A stretch of 64,000 nucleotides of DNA from an uncultured Anaerovibrio sp. (GTDB taxonomy: Bacteria > Bacillota > Negativicutes > Selenomonadales > Selenomonadaceae), in contig CAKPYV010000001.1 of NCBI GenBank assembly GCA_934203205.1, positions 1 through 64,000 of the forward strand. The letters are read 5' to 3'. Of the stretch, positions 1-9,189 are shown in pieces. Below the pieces are notes generated by a model, which was given only the letters and a program-made list of their open reading frames with translations, did no database searches and was not told the origin of the DNA. Each line of letters begins with the position of its first letter. Positions within the stretch are counted from its first letter, which is position 1. A program made the translations under genes and the position numbers.

Positions 1-77
1 GGCTGCGTAGCTCAGTTGGCTAGAGCATTCGGTTCATACCCGGAGTGTCAGGAGTTCAAATCTCTTCGCAGCCACCA
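1..77 (+). tRNA. tRNA-Met (anticodon CAU)
   Basis: A complete cloverleaf fits from the first base. The acceptor strand GGCTGCG pairs with CGCAGCC, the D-arm contains AGCTCAGTTGG, the anticodon loop is TTCATAC with CAT, the T-arm contains GTTCAAATC, and CCA is encoded at 75-77. The CAT anticodon reads as methionine (elongator type) unless the C is converted to lysidine, in which case it would decode isoleucine. I favour Met. The gene could start a few bases upstream of the window only if the acceptor stem were longer, which it is not. Confidence 0.93.
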
Positions 78-88
78 TTTGAAAGTTC

Positions 89-127
89 GAACCGTCTGCC
101 TGATTTTTATCAGGAGGCGGTTCTTTT
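89..127 (+). terminator. Rho-independent terminator after the tRNA
   Basis: GAACCG pairs with CGGTTC, continuing inward with one bulge to CTGA/TCAG around a short T-rich loop, followed by TTTT. It lies 11 bases after the tRNA and ends before the dnaE ribosome binding site, so it separates the tRNA from dnaE. Confidence 0.8.
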
Positions 128-162
128 GCTATATTATCGTAATCTGGAGGAGGTTTGTCTTT

Positions 163-3100
163 ATGCCTGAGAATATTCCCTTTGCCCATCTACATGTACA
201 TACAGAGTACAGCCTTTTGGATGGAGCTAATAGAATCAAGCCTCTTGTGGCCAGAGTCAAGGAAATGGGCATGGAATATATTGCTATTACAGATCATGGC
301 AATATGTTTGGTATTATGGATTTTTACAAGACCTGCAAGGCAGAAGGGGTTAATCCTGTTATCGGCTGTGAGGTTTATGTAGCTCCTAGAGATAGACATG
401 AGCAATATGAGGTAGAGGGCACCAGATATTATCATTTGATTCTTTTGGCAGAGAATAACGAAGGGTATAAAAATCTGGTTCAGCTGGTTTCCAGAGCTAA
501 TACAGAAGGCATGTACTACAAGCCAAGAGTGGACAAGGAGCTTTTGCGCAAATACAGCAAGGGGTTAATCTGTCTAAGCGCCTGTATTGCCGGAGAGGTG
601 CCGGCCTGGATAATTCGAGGGGATATGTATCGGGCGGAAAAGGCTCTCCAGGAATATTTGGAAATTTTTGGACCAGAGAATTATTTTATTGAGATTCAGA
701 ATCATGGTATGGTTGAGGAAAAAATTGCTATGGATGGCATTATTCCCTTGGCCAAGAAATACAATCTAGGCCTGGTAGCCACCAATGATGCCCATTATCT
801 CAAAAAAGAGGATAGTGAGTTCCATGAGGTGCTGCTCTGTATTCAGACAGGTAAAAACTTGGATGATCCTAATAGAATGAAGTTTTCCAGTGATGATTAT
901 TATCTCAAATCACCAGAGGAAATGGCAGGGATTTTTCGGGAATACCCTGAAGCTATTGCTAATACTGTGAAGATAGCTTCCCGCTGTCATGTGGAGTTTG
1001 ATTTTGATCATCGTCATTTGCCATTGTTCCCTTTGCCAGAGGGTATGACAGATGAAATGTATCTGCGGAAGCTGTGTGAGGACAATCTGCCAGAAAAATA
1101 TGATGTGATTACTCCAGAGGTAAAGCAGCGGTTGGAATACGAGCTAGGGGTTATTCACAGCATGGGCTTTGACAGCTATTTTTTGATTGTTTGGGATTTT
1201 ATTAATTATGCCCGTAGTGTTAAGATTCCTGTAGGGCCGGGACGAGGCTCCGCTGCTGGCAGCATTGTAGCCTATGCTTTGGGAATTACAGATTTGGATC
1301 CCTTGGAATACGATTTGCTCTTTGAGCGTTTCCTGAATCCAGAGCGAGTTACCATGCCAGATATTGATATTGATTTTTGCTATGTACGGCGGGAAGAGGT
1401 TATAGAATACGTAAAGCGCCGTTATGGTGAGGATCATGTTAGCCAGATTATCACCTTTGGTACTCTAAAGGCCAAGAATGCCATTCGGGATGTGGCCAGA
1501 GCTATGGGTATGCCTTATGCCGAGGGGGATAGAGTGGCCAAGCTGATACCATCAGGTCCCAAGGTTACTCTGGAGGGAACCCTGAATACAGTGGAGGCCT
1601 TTCGTCAGTTATACAATGAGGATGCCAATGTGCAGCGGCTGGTGGATATGGCCAAACGTGTGGAAGGATTGCGGCGGAACTGCGGCAAGCATGCAGCCGG
1701 GGTGGTAATAGCCCGCAATCCCATTACATATTATATGCCTGTAATGATTGCCGATGGCGCCTTGGTTACTCAGTTTGAAAAGGATTTGGTAGAGGAATTG
1801 GGCTTGTTGAAAATGGACTTTCTGGGCCTGCGCACTCTAACGGTTATGGATGATGCCGTAAAAAACATCAAAAAAACTCATAATATAGACATAGATTTGC
1901 GGAAAATTCCTCATAATGATGCTAAGACCTGCGCCATGCTTTGTGATGGTGGTACCAGTGCTGTATTTCAGATGGAGTCAGCAGGTATGACTAGAATCAT
2001 GCGTGATTTGAAGCCAGAGGGCTTTACGGATTTGATTCCTTTGGTAGCTCTATATCGTCCGGGGCCTTTAGGCAGCGGCATGGTGGATGATTTTATTCAG
2101 GGCCGTCATGGGGAAAAGGAAGTGGTATATCTGCATCCTTTGTTGGAGCCTATTTTGAAGGAAACCTTTGGGGTGGTGCTGTATCAGGAGCAGGTTATGC
2201 AGATTGTGCAGGTATTGGCAGGCTTTAGCCTGGGCCAGGCAGATTTGCTGCGCCGTGCTATGGGTAAGAAAAAGGCAGCTATTCTAATGGCACAGAAGGA
2301 AAATTTCCTAAAGGGTACAGCAGAAAAAGGCATTGATGATGATTTGGCGGCGAGAATTTTTGACTTGCTGACTCATTTTGCTGATTATGGCTTTAACAAA
2401 TCTCATAGTGCCGCCTACGCCTGGGTGGCTTGGCAGACAGCCTATTTGAAAGCTAATTATCCTGCGGAATTTATGGCAGCCATGCTGACCAGCATTATGG
2501 ATAATACAGACAAGGTTAGCAGTTATATAGAGCAGTGCCGCCATATGGACATTGAGATATTGCCACCGGATATTAATGCCAGTCAGGTGACTTTCAGCGT
2601 AGATGGTGAAGCTATCAGATTTGGTCTGGCGGCTATTAAAAATGTAGGTGAGGGTGCCCTGTCTGTAATGGTAACAGAACGGGAGAAAAATGGTGAATTT
2701 ACCTCTCTTATGGATTTTTGCACCAGAGTGGATATGCATGCTATTAATAAAAGGCATATAGAGAATTTTATTCGCTGTGGCTGTTTTGACTCCTTGGGCT
2801 ATCGCCGTTCCCAGCTGTTGCAGGCAGCGCCCCGGATTATAGATGCAGCTGCGGCTGTGCAGAAGGAGCAGGCCACAGGTCAGCTGGGACTTTTTGGGGA
2901 AGAGGAAGTGCAGGAGGCGGCAGAAATCAAACTGCCGGATATACCGGAAGCCTCCAAGGATATATTGCTGGCTTGGGAAAAGGAAATAACCGGTTTTTAT
3001 ATTACTGGTCATCCTCTGGATAAATATCGGGATAAAATATCTGGTCTTACACCTATCAGTCAGGTAGTGGAGGGCCAGGTGCCGGATAAAAAGAAAATCA

Positions 3101-3576
3101 AGCTGGCAGGTACTATCCGGGAATGTGTCCGCCGTACTACCAAAAAGGGAGATATGATGTGCTTCCTGCGACTAGAGGACTATAGCCACAATATTCGGGT
3201 AGTGGTATTCCCCAAGGTGTTTTATGCCTCTATGCACAATACGGAGCCTGATACCGCCGTGGTTATTATAGGCCGAGTGGATTTTAGCGATGATGAGCGG
3301 GACAAAATTCAGTTGGTAGCCGATAGTATTATTCCTATGGAGGAATATATGCCGGATTACTATATTGCTCTGCGGCCAGAGCAGGAAAAACCGGAAATCT
3401 ATCAGGCTTTGCAGGAAATCTTTCAGCAGCATCATGGTAATTGTGTAGTTTATATTTATTATTATGGTACAAAAAAGCTGACCATGAATGAAAAAAAATA
3501 TTGGTTGGATGGTTCTCAGGAAGCAGTGGACAAAATAAAGAAATTGCTGGGGGATGATAATATCCGGCAAAGGTAA
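163..3576 (+). CDS. dnaE: DNA polymerase III subunit alpha
   Basis: Replicative DNA polymerase of the DnaE1 type, 1,137 residues, close to the family norm. The PHP domain begins at the N-terminus (HLHVHTEYSLLDG near residues 8-20). The polymerase active site shows PDIDIDF at about residues 398-404, with a GPGRGSAAGS motif before it. The C-terminal part carries the OB-fold (about 980-1050) used in single-strand binding. The reading frame is open upstream to base 16, but that stretch crosses the tRNA and terminator. The ATG at 163 follows GGAGGAGG and gives the normal N-terminus. It stands alone between the tRNA and tgt. Identification is secure. Confidence 0.97.
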   Translation: MPENIPFAHLHVHTEYSLLDGANRIKPLVARVKEMGMEYIAITDHGNMFGIMDFYKTCKAEGVNPVIGCEVYVAPRDRHEQYEVEGTRYYHLILLAENNEGYKNLVQLVSRANTEGMYYKPRVDKELLRKYSKGLICLSACIAGEVPAWIIRGDMYRAEKALQEYLEIFGPENYFIEIQNHGMVEEKIAMDGIIPLAKKYNLGLVATNDAHYLKKEDSEFHEVLLCIQTGKNLDDPNRMKFSSDDYYLKSPEEMAGIFREYPEAIANTVKIASRCHVEFDFDHRHLPLFPLPEGMTDEMYLRKLCEDNLPEKYDVITPEVKQRLEYELGVIHSMGFDSYFLIVWDFINYARSVKIPVGPGRGSAAGSIVAYALGITDLDPLEYDLLFERFLNPERVTMPDIDIDFCYVRREEVIEYVKRRYGEDHVSQIITFGTLKAKNAIRDVARAMGMPYAEGDRVAKLIPSGPKVTLEGTLNTVEAFRQLYNEDANVQRLVDMAKRVEGLRRNCGKHAAGVVIARNPITYYMPVMIADGALVTQFEKDLVEELGLLKMDFLGLRTLTVMDDAVKNIKKTHNIDIDLRKIPHNDAKTCAMLCDGGTSAVFQMESAGMTRIMRDLKPEGFTDLIPLVALYRPGPLGSGMVDDFIQGRHGEKEVVYLHPLLEPILKETFGVVLYQEQVMQIVQVLAGFSLGQADLLRRAMGKKKAAILMAQKENFLKGTAEKGIDDDLAARIFDLLTHFADYGFNKSHSAAYAWVAWQTAYLKANYPAEFMAAMLTSIMDNTDKVSSYIEQCRHMDIEILPPDINASQVTFSVDGEAIRFGLAAIKNVGEGALSVMVTEREKNGEFTSLMDFCTRVDMHAINKRHIENFIRCGCFDSLGYRRSQLLQAAPRIIDAAAAVQKEQATGQLGLFGEEEVQEAAEIKLPDIPEASKDILLAWEKEITGFYITGHPLDKYRDKISGLTPISQVVEGQVPDKKKIKLAGTIRECVRRTTKKGDMMCFLRLEDYSHNIRVVVFPKVFYASMHNTEPDTAVVIIGRVDFSDDERDKIQLVADSIIPMEEYMPDYYIALRPEQEKPEIYQALQEIFQQHHGNCVVYIYYYGTKKLTMNEKKYWLDGSQEAVDKIKKLLGDDNIRQR

Positions 3577-3677
3577 AATTATAAGCTCTGCGGTATGGCA
3601 TGGTTCGCCATTGAAAGAAAAGAAATTTTATGTTATCATAGAACAGTTAAGGTATATGAAAATTTAGATGAAAGTGA

Positions 3678-4820
<1,143 letters not shown>

Positions 4821-4832
4821 TGGGTAAATGCT

Positions 4833-5408
4833 ATGGATAAAAAGGCTATGCGGCGTCAGGGCTTGGCTGTTAGACGAGGCTTAACAGCCAGTGACCGCCA
4901 GTTAAAGAGTAAATTAATAGCAGATAAATTGTGCCACAGCCAGCTGTTTCAGCAGGCAAAGGTGATCTTCTGCTATGTAGCCTCAGAGGATGAGGTTCAT
5001 ACGGTGGCAATTCTTCAAAAAGCTATGGAGGATAAAAAGCTGCTGACTGTGCCTTATATTACAGATGCTGCTAAAGGCATGATGGAGGCAGCGGTTTTGA
5101 CCAAAATAGAAGCTCTGGTGCCGGGGATATATGATATTCCTACGGTTCCAGAGTCAGATAAGCGTTTTCTATCGGGAGATGCTATTGATTTGGTGATTGT
5201 GCCGGGAACGGCATTTGATACAGCTGGTCATCGTATCGGCATGGGAGGCGGTTTCTATGATCGCTTTTTGCAGGATACCTCTGTGAGCAAGGTGGCTCTG
5301 GCCTATGAATGTCAAATTTTTGACAGCCTGCCTGTGGAGGAACATGATCAGCAGGTAGATTATATATTTACCGAAAACAAAATTTATACAAGAGAGGATT
5401 TGAGGTAG
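4833..5408 (+). CDS. 5-formyltetrahydrofolate cyclo-ligase
   Basis: Converts 5-formyl-THF to 5,10-methenyl-THF with ATP. 191 residues, usual for the family. The signature GMGGGFYDRFL lies near residue 140, and the N-terminal basic stretch (KKAMRRQGLAVRRGL) resembles the ATP-binding N-terminus of the YgfA/FAU1 family. The ATG is 12 bases after the tgt stop, and the TAG stop abuts the TTG of secD, so the genes are co-transcribed. Its place between tgt and secD, where yajC often sits, is a local arrangement without obvious functional meaning. Confidence 0.9.
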   Translation: MDKKAMRRQGLAVRRGLTASDRQLKSKLIADKLCHSQLFQQAKVIFCYVASEDEVHTVAILQKAMEDKKLLTVPYITDAAKGMMEAAVLTKIEALVPGIYDIPTVPESDKRFLSGDAIDLVIVPGTAFDTAGHRIGMGGGFYDRFLQDTSVSKVALAYECQIFDSLPVEEHDQQVDYIFTENKIYTREDLR

Positions 5409-6656
5409 TTGAGGAAAGACAGTTTGCTGAAGCTTCTAGCAGCAGTTGTGATTATTGTTGCTGTATTCTTCACCTTTGTCAGCCCTCTGGCATTGTCCAT
5501 CCGTCAGGGCTTGGACTTGCAGGGTGGTACTCATGTAGTGCTGGAGGCAGAGGATACGCCAGAGGCCACAGTTAATGAGGATGCTATGGAGCGCGTGGTA
5601 CGCATTATGGAAAAGCGTGTTAACGAGCTGGGTTTGGCAGAGCCTATTGTACAGCGTCAGGGTGAACGCAGGATTATTATTGAACTGCCAGGTATCAAGG
5701 ACCCGGATAAGGCTATTCAGGTTATTGGTAAGACAGCTATGCTGGAGTTCAAAAACGAGGAAGGGGAAACCGTTCTTACCGGTACTGATTTGAAGGATGC
5801 CAGAGAACAGACTGACCAGCAGGGACAGAATTTAGTAGGCTTGGAGTTCAGCCCAGAGGGAGCTGAGAAGTTTGCCACCCTTACCAGCCAGAATGTAGGC
5901 CGTACCATTGCTATTCTGTTGGATGGGGAGGTGCTGACTGCTCCTCGTGTTAATGAGGCTATTACTGGCGGCAAGGCTGTTATTACTGGTAACAAGACCT
6001 TGGAGGAGGCTCATAATCTGGCCATTCTTCTGAGAAGTGGTTCCCTGCCTGTTAAGGTTAATATTATTGAGACTCGCACTGTAGGACCTACCCTTGGTCA
6101 GGATTCCAAGGATAAATCTGTCTTTGCCTTTACTATCGGCCTTGGTGCAGTAGTGCTGTTTATGGCTCTGTTCTATCGCCTTTCCGGCGTTGTGGCTGAT
6201 ATTAGCTTGATGGCTTATGTTGTCATTCTGTTATTTGTATTGAAGCTTTTAGATGCTACCTTGACCTTGCCAGGTGTGGCAGGTATTATCCTGTCTATTG
6301 GTATGGCGGTAGATGCCAACGTATTGATATTTGAACATTTCAAGGAGGAGTACCTCAGTGGCAAGACCTTGCGTCTGTCTATGGATGCAGGCTTCTCCAG
6401 AGCTTTTACCACTATTTTTGACTCCAATATAACCACCATCATTGCTTCTGCAGTGTTGTTCTGCTTTGGTACAGGCAGTATTCGTGGTTTTGCTATTACC
6501 TTGGGCCTTGGTGTTATTATATCCATGTTTACCGCCATTACCTTGACTCAGTTTATGACCAAGAATCTGATTGCAGCCAATGTAATCAAGAATCCGTGGG
6601 TATATGGTATCAACAAGAAGCCACAGGCAGAGAAAGAGGTGAAGCAGCTTGGCTAA
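5409..6656 (+). CDS. secD: Protein translocase subunit SecD
   Basis: RND-type accessory subunit of the Sec translocon that uses the proton gradient to help pull preproteins across the inner membrane. 415 residues. There is an N-terminal membrane helix (about 8-28), then the periplasmic P1 region starting with LDLQGGTHVVLE. A cluster of hydrophobic helices in the last 200 residues carries the conserved GIILSIGMAVDANVLIFEH motif. The start is TTG immediately after the previous stop, with GAGG upstream. It overlaps secF by 8 bases, consistent with translational coupling. Confidence 0.96.
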   Translation: MRKDSLLKLLAAVVIIVAVFFTFVSPLALSIRQGLDLQGGTHVVLEAEDTPEATVNEDAMERVVRIMEKRVNELGLAEPIVQRQGERRIIIELPGIKDPDKAIQVIGKTAMLEFKNEEGETVLTGTDLKDAREQTDQQGQNLVGLEFSPEGAEKFATLTSQNVGRTIAILLDGEVLTAPRVNEAITGGKAVITGNKTLEEAHNLAILLRSGSLPVKVNIIETRTVGPTLGQDSKDKSVFAFTIGLGAVVLFMALFYRLSGVVADISLMAYVVILLFVLKLLDATLTLPGVAGIILSIGMAVDANVLIFEHFKEEYLSGKTLRLSMDAGFSRAFTTIFDSNITTIIASAVLFCFGTGSIRGFAITLGLGVIISMFTAITLTQFMTKNLIAANVIKNPWVYGINKKPQAEKEVKQLG

Positions 6657-7575
6657 GATGAAGGTACAGCAGAATCTGCCCAAGATTCGCTTTGATATAC
6701 TGAAGCGTTCCAAGCTTTGGTTTGCTATTTCCCTGCTGATTATTATTCCTGGTATTTTCTGTATGTTTACCAAGGGCTTTAACTTTGGTATTGATTTTAC
6801 AGGCGGTACCATTATTGAAATGGAGTTCCAGCAGGAAGTTACCCTGCCTCAGGTTCGTGATGTATTGAGAGAATACAACTTGGATAATGCTACAATTCAG
6901 CTGTCTGGTGATGTTAGCAATGTAGAGGCATCCAAGGATGTTATGATTCGTACTATGGATCTGGAGGAGAATGACCGCAAGGCCGTTATGGCCAGCCTGA
7001 AGGATGAGATTGGTGATTATACTGTTCTCCGTGAGGAAAAGGTTGGTGCCACTATTGGCGGTGAGCTGATAACTGATGCTCTGATGGCCACAGTTATTTC
7101 CTGGATTTTGATTATTCTCTACGTATCCTATCGCTTTGAATGGCGTTTTGGTGTAGCGGCAATTCTAACCTTGATACATGATGTATTGATTGTTTTGTCA
7201 GTGTTCTCCTTCTTGCAGAAGCAGGTAGATTCCAGCTTTGTGGCAGCTATTTTGACCATTATCGGTTATTCCATCAACGATACCATTGTTATTTTTGACC
7301 GTATTCGAGAGAATCAGCGTCTTCATTTCAAGAGAGGCGGAGATTTGAACGAGCTGGCTAATAGAAGTATCTATCAGACTCTTACCCGTTCTTTGTACAC
7401 AGTATTTACCGTGTTGTTTACAACCTTTGCTTTGTACTTCTTCGGGGGAGATACCACCAAGGATTTCTCCTTTGCTTTGTTGGTAGGCTTCTTCAGTGGT
7501 TCGTATTCTTCCATCTTTGTAGCCAGCCCATTGTGGGTTGTTTTGAAGAACAGGTTCCCTGCCAAAAAGATTTAA
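6649..7575 (+). CDS. secF: Protein translocase subunit SecF
   Basis: Partner of SecD in the SecDF complex. 308 residues with six expected membrane segments. The N-terminal GIDFTGGTIIEM motif follows the first helix, and the conserved GYSINDTIVIFDRIREN lies near residue 205. The TTG at 6649 inside the end of secD has GAAAGAGG upstream and is preferred; an in-frame ATG at 6658 is an alternative three codons in. It is the last gene before a clear terminator. Confidence 0.95.
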   Translation: MAKMKVQQNLPKIRFDILKRSKLWFAISLLIIIPGIFCMFTKGFNFGIDFTGGTIIEMEFQQEVTLPQVRDVLREYNLDNATIQLSGDVSNVEASKDVMIRTMDLEENDRKAVMASLKDEIGDYTVLREEKVGATIGGELITDALMATVISWILIILYVSYRFEWRFGVAAILTLIHDVLIVLSVFSFLQKQVDSSFVAAILTIIGYSINDTIVIFDRIRENQRLHFKRGGDLNELANRSIYQTLTRSLYTVFTVLFTTFALYFFGGDTTKDFSFALLVGFFSGSYSSIFVASPLWVVLKNRFPAKKI

Positions 7576-7587
7576 TTAAATTTGTAG

Positions 7588-7624
7588 ATAGCGGACAGGC
7601 TTCGGTCTATCCGCTATTTTTTTA
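7588..7624 (+). terminator. Rho-independent terminator after secF
   Basis: ATAGCGGA pairs with TCCGCTAT around a CTTCGG-containing loop and runs into seven or more T. It closes the tgt-secF transcription unit. Confidence 0.9.
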
Positions 7625-7626
7625 TC

Positions 7627-7655
7627 TTTTATCAGAGAAAAAATTTTGCTATAAT
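7627..7655 (+). promoter_or_regulatory. Probable promoter for the 7.7 kb operon
   Basis: TATAAT at 7650-7655 matches the sigma-A -10 box. The -35 box is weak (TTTTAT near 7627). It sits between the secF terminator and the nitroreductase-like gene at 7715. Confidence 0.5.
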
Positions 7656-7714
7656 ATATATGTGAGAAAATTAGTATGTTATATGCGTGTTCATAAAGTA
7701 AGGCGGGGTAGGCT

Positions 7715-8455
7715 ATGGATATGGAATTATTCCACAGATTTAGAGAAAATGGATTGGTCAAAAATAATTTGCATACAGCAAAGGTGGAGCATTTAGGTGC
7801 CCCTCCTATTCAGAAGCCATATCCTCCCGAGGCACAGCTGATTCCGTTGCCAGAGCCGGATTTTTTGGAGGATCATCAAGTAAGCTTTTTGGAGCTGATG
7901 GAGCTTAGGTCTACGGTGCGGGAATATAGCCCAGAGCCCTTGACTATGAAGGAATTAAGCTATCTTCTCTGGTGTACCCAGGGGGTAAAAATGGTTATGC
8001 AGGGTGGTGCTACCAAGCGAACTGTGCCTTCTGCTGGTGCTCGCAATGCCTTTGAAACCTATCTTTATATTGACAAGGTGGAGGGGCTGGAGCCTGGTTT
8101 ATATCGGTTTTTGGCCCTGGAGCACGCTTTGCTGCCTATAGAGCTGGGGCCACAGGTAAAGGAAAAGCTGGCTGCTGGCTTTAACAAGGTGAATATGTAT
8201 AATCAGTCTGCTGTTACCTTCATCTGGGCAGCAGTGTTGGAACGTATGGAATATGCCTTTGGCGGCAGAGCCTTGCAATATTTGTATATAGATGCAGGCC
8301 ATGTATGCCAAAATCTTTATCTGGCAGGTTATACCATTGATGTAGGTACTTGTGCTATTGGGCATTTTAATGATGTAGAGCTAAATAATCTGTTGGGTCT
8401 GGATGGAGATAAAGAATTTGTTGTCTATGCAGCCCATACAGGAAAGAATAAATAG
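7715..8455 (+). CDS. SagB/ThcOx-type nitroreductase-family oxidoreductase
   Basis: Flavin-dependent oxidoreductase of the SagB-like branch, 246 residues. The N-terminal RSTVREYSPEPLT is the FMN-phosphate contact typical of the nitroreductase fold. The central TKRTVPSAGARNAFETYLY and the C-terminal YIDAGHVCQNLYLAG and GTCAIGHFNDVELN motifs are typical of the SagB dehydrogenase subfamily. In azole RiPP clusters SagB oxidises azolines, but here no cyclodehydratase or precursor is nearby, so a stand-alone housekeeping or redox role is more likely. The ATG follows a GGCGGGGTAGG stretch. Substrate unknown. Confidence 0.85.
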   Translation: MDMELFHRFRENGLVKNNLHTAKVEHLGAPPIQKPYPPEAQLIPLPEPDFLEDHQVSFLELMELRSTVREYSPEPLTMKELSYLLWCTQGVKMVMQGGATKRTVPSAGARNAFETYLYIDKVEGLEPGLYRFLALEHALLPIELGPQVKEKLAAGFNKVNMYNQSAVTFIWAAVLERMEYAFGGRALQYLYIDAGHVCQNLYLAGYTIDVGTCAIGHFNDVELNNLLGLDGDKEFVVYAAHTGKNK

Positions 8456-8467
8456 AGATTAGGGAGA

Positions 8468-9175
8468 ATGATTATGGGGGACAAGCGTTACAGTATTCCT
8501 ATATTTGCGCCAATGAGTGGCAGCGTTGTGGATTTGAGCCAGGTGCCTGATCCCATATATGCAGAGAGAATGATGGGGGATGGCGTGGCCATTGTACCTG
8601 ATGATGGAACCATGTTCAGTCCAGTTAATGGTTATGTAAGTGTGGTAGCTGAGGATAAGCATGCCTTTGGCTTTACTACAGATGATGGTCTGGAGATTTT
8701 GATACATCTGGGTGTTGATAGCGAAATACAGAATGATTGCTGTGCTGTTCATGTTAAAGTAAATGACAGAGTTCAGGCTGGAGATATGATTGCGGAATTT
8801 AATCTGGCGGAGCTAAAAAAAAGAGATATTAATACCATTACACCGATTATTATCTGTGGCGGTCTGGATGGCAAAAAAATAGAGCCTGCCACTGGACATG
8901 TGCAGGCTGGTTCCGGAGCAGTTATGACTGTTATTGATTTGGAGGCCTTGGAGAAATATGAGGCTAGCCAAAAAGAACAACATTCAGAGGATAGCTCTGA
9001 GAAAACAGTCGCTGGTAAATCTGTCAAAAAGCCAGCTGCCCCATCAGAAGAAAGCGATGTTATGGAATTTCTGAAGGATAAAGGCAATTGGCCAAAGCTT
9101 ATTGGTGGCTTCGTGGCTTTGACCGCTCTGATGGTGGTGATTTTTGTCAGCATTGCCATGTTTATCGGTCACTAG
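8468..9175 (+). CDS. PTS EIIA(Glc)-like protein with C-terminal membrane anchor
   Basis: Residues 8-150 match the glucose-family EIIA (Crr-like) domain. IFAPMSGSVVDL opens it, and the two active-site histidines are visible at H65 (KHAFGF) and H80 (ILIHLGVDS), the latter being the expected phospho-acceptor. Instead of stopping at about 165 residues, the protein continues with a charged, Ser/Lys/Glu-rich linker (155-205) and ends in a single hydrophobic helix (211-235). That arrangement would tether the EIIA domain to the membrane. No EIIB or EIIC gene is adjacent. It may serve a permease encoded elsewhere or act as a regulator. A second ATG lies two codons downstream. Confidence 0.85.
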   Translation: MIMGDKRYSIPIFAPMSGSVVDLSQVPDPIYAERMMGDGVAIVPDDGTMFSPVNGYVSVVAEDKHAFGFTTDDGLEILIHLGVDSEIQNDCCAVHVKVNDRVQAGDMIAEFNLAELKKRDINTITPIIICGGLDGKKIEPATGHVQAGSGAVMTVIDLEALEKYEASQKEQHSEDSSEKTVAGKSVKKPAAPSEESDVMEFLKDKGNWPKLIGGFVALTALMVVIFVSIAMFIGH

Positions 9176-9189
9176 GAGATTTTTTGTAT

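Noticed and set aside
16..162. N-terminal extension of dnaE through the tRNA and terminator
   Set aside because: It would translate the tRNA-Met and a terminator hairpin; the ATG at 163 has a strong ribosome binding site and the family N-terminus.
2308..3012. Long antisense ORFs inside dnaE and other core genes
   Set aside because: They lack ribosome binding sites and have low-complexity, codon-shadow composition; the forward genes explain them.
7715..8455. SagB as part of an azole-type RiPP cluster
   Set aside because: No cyclodehydratase, docking protein or precursor nearby; neighbours are core genes.
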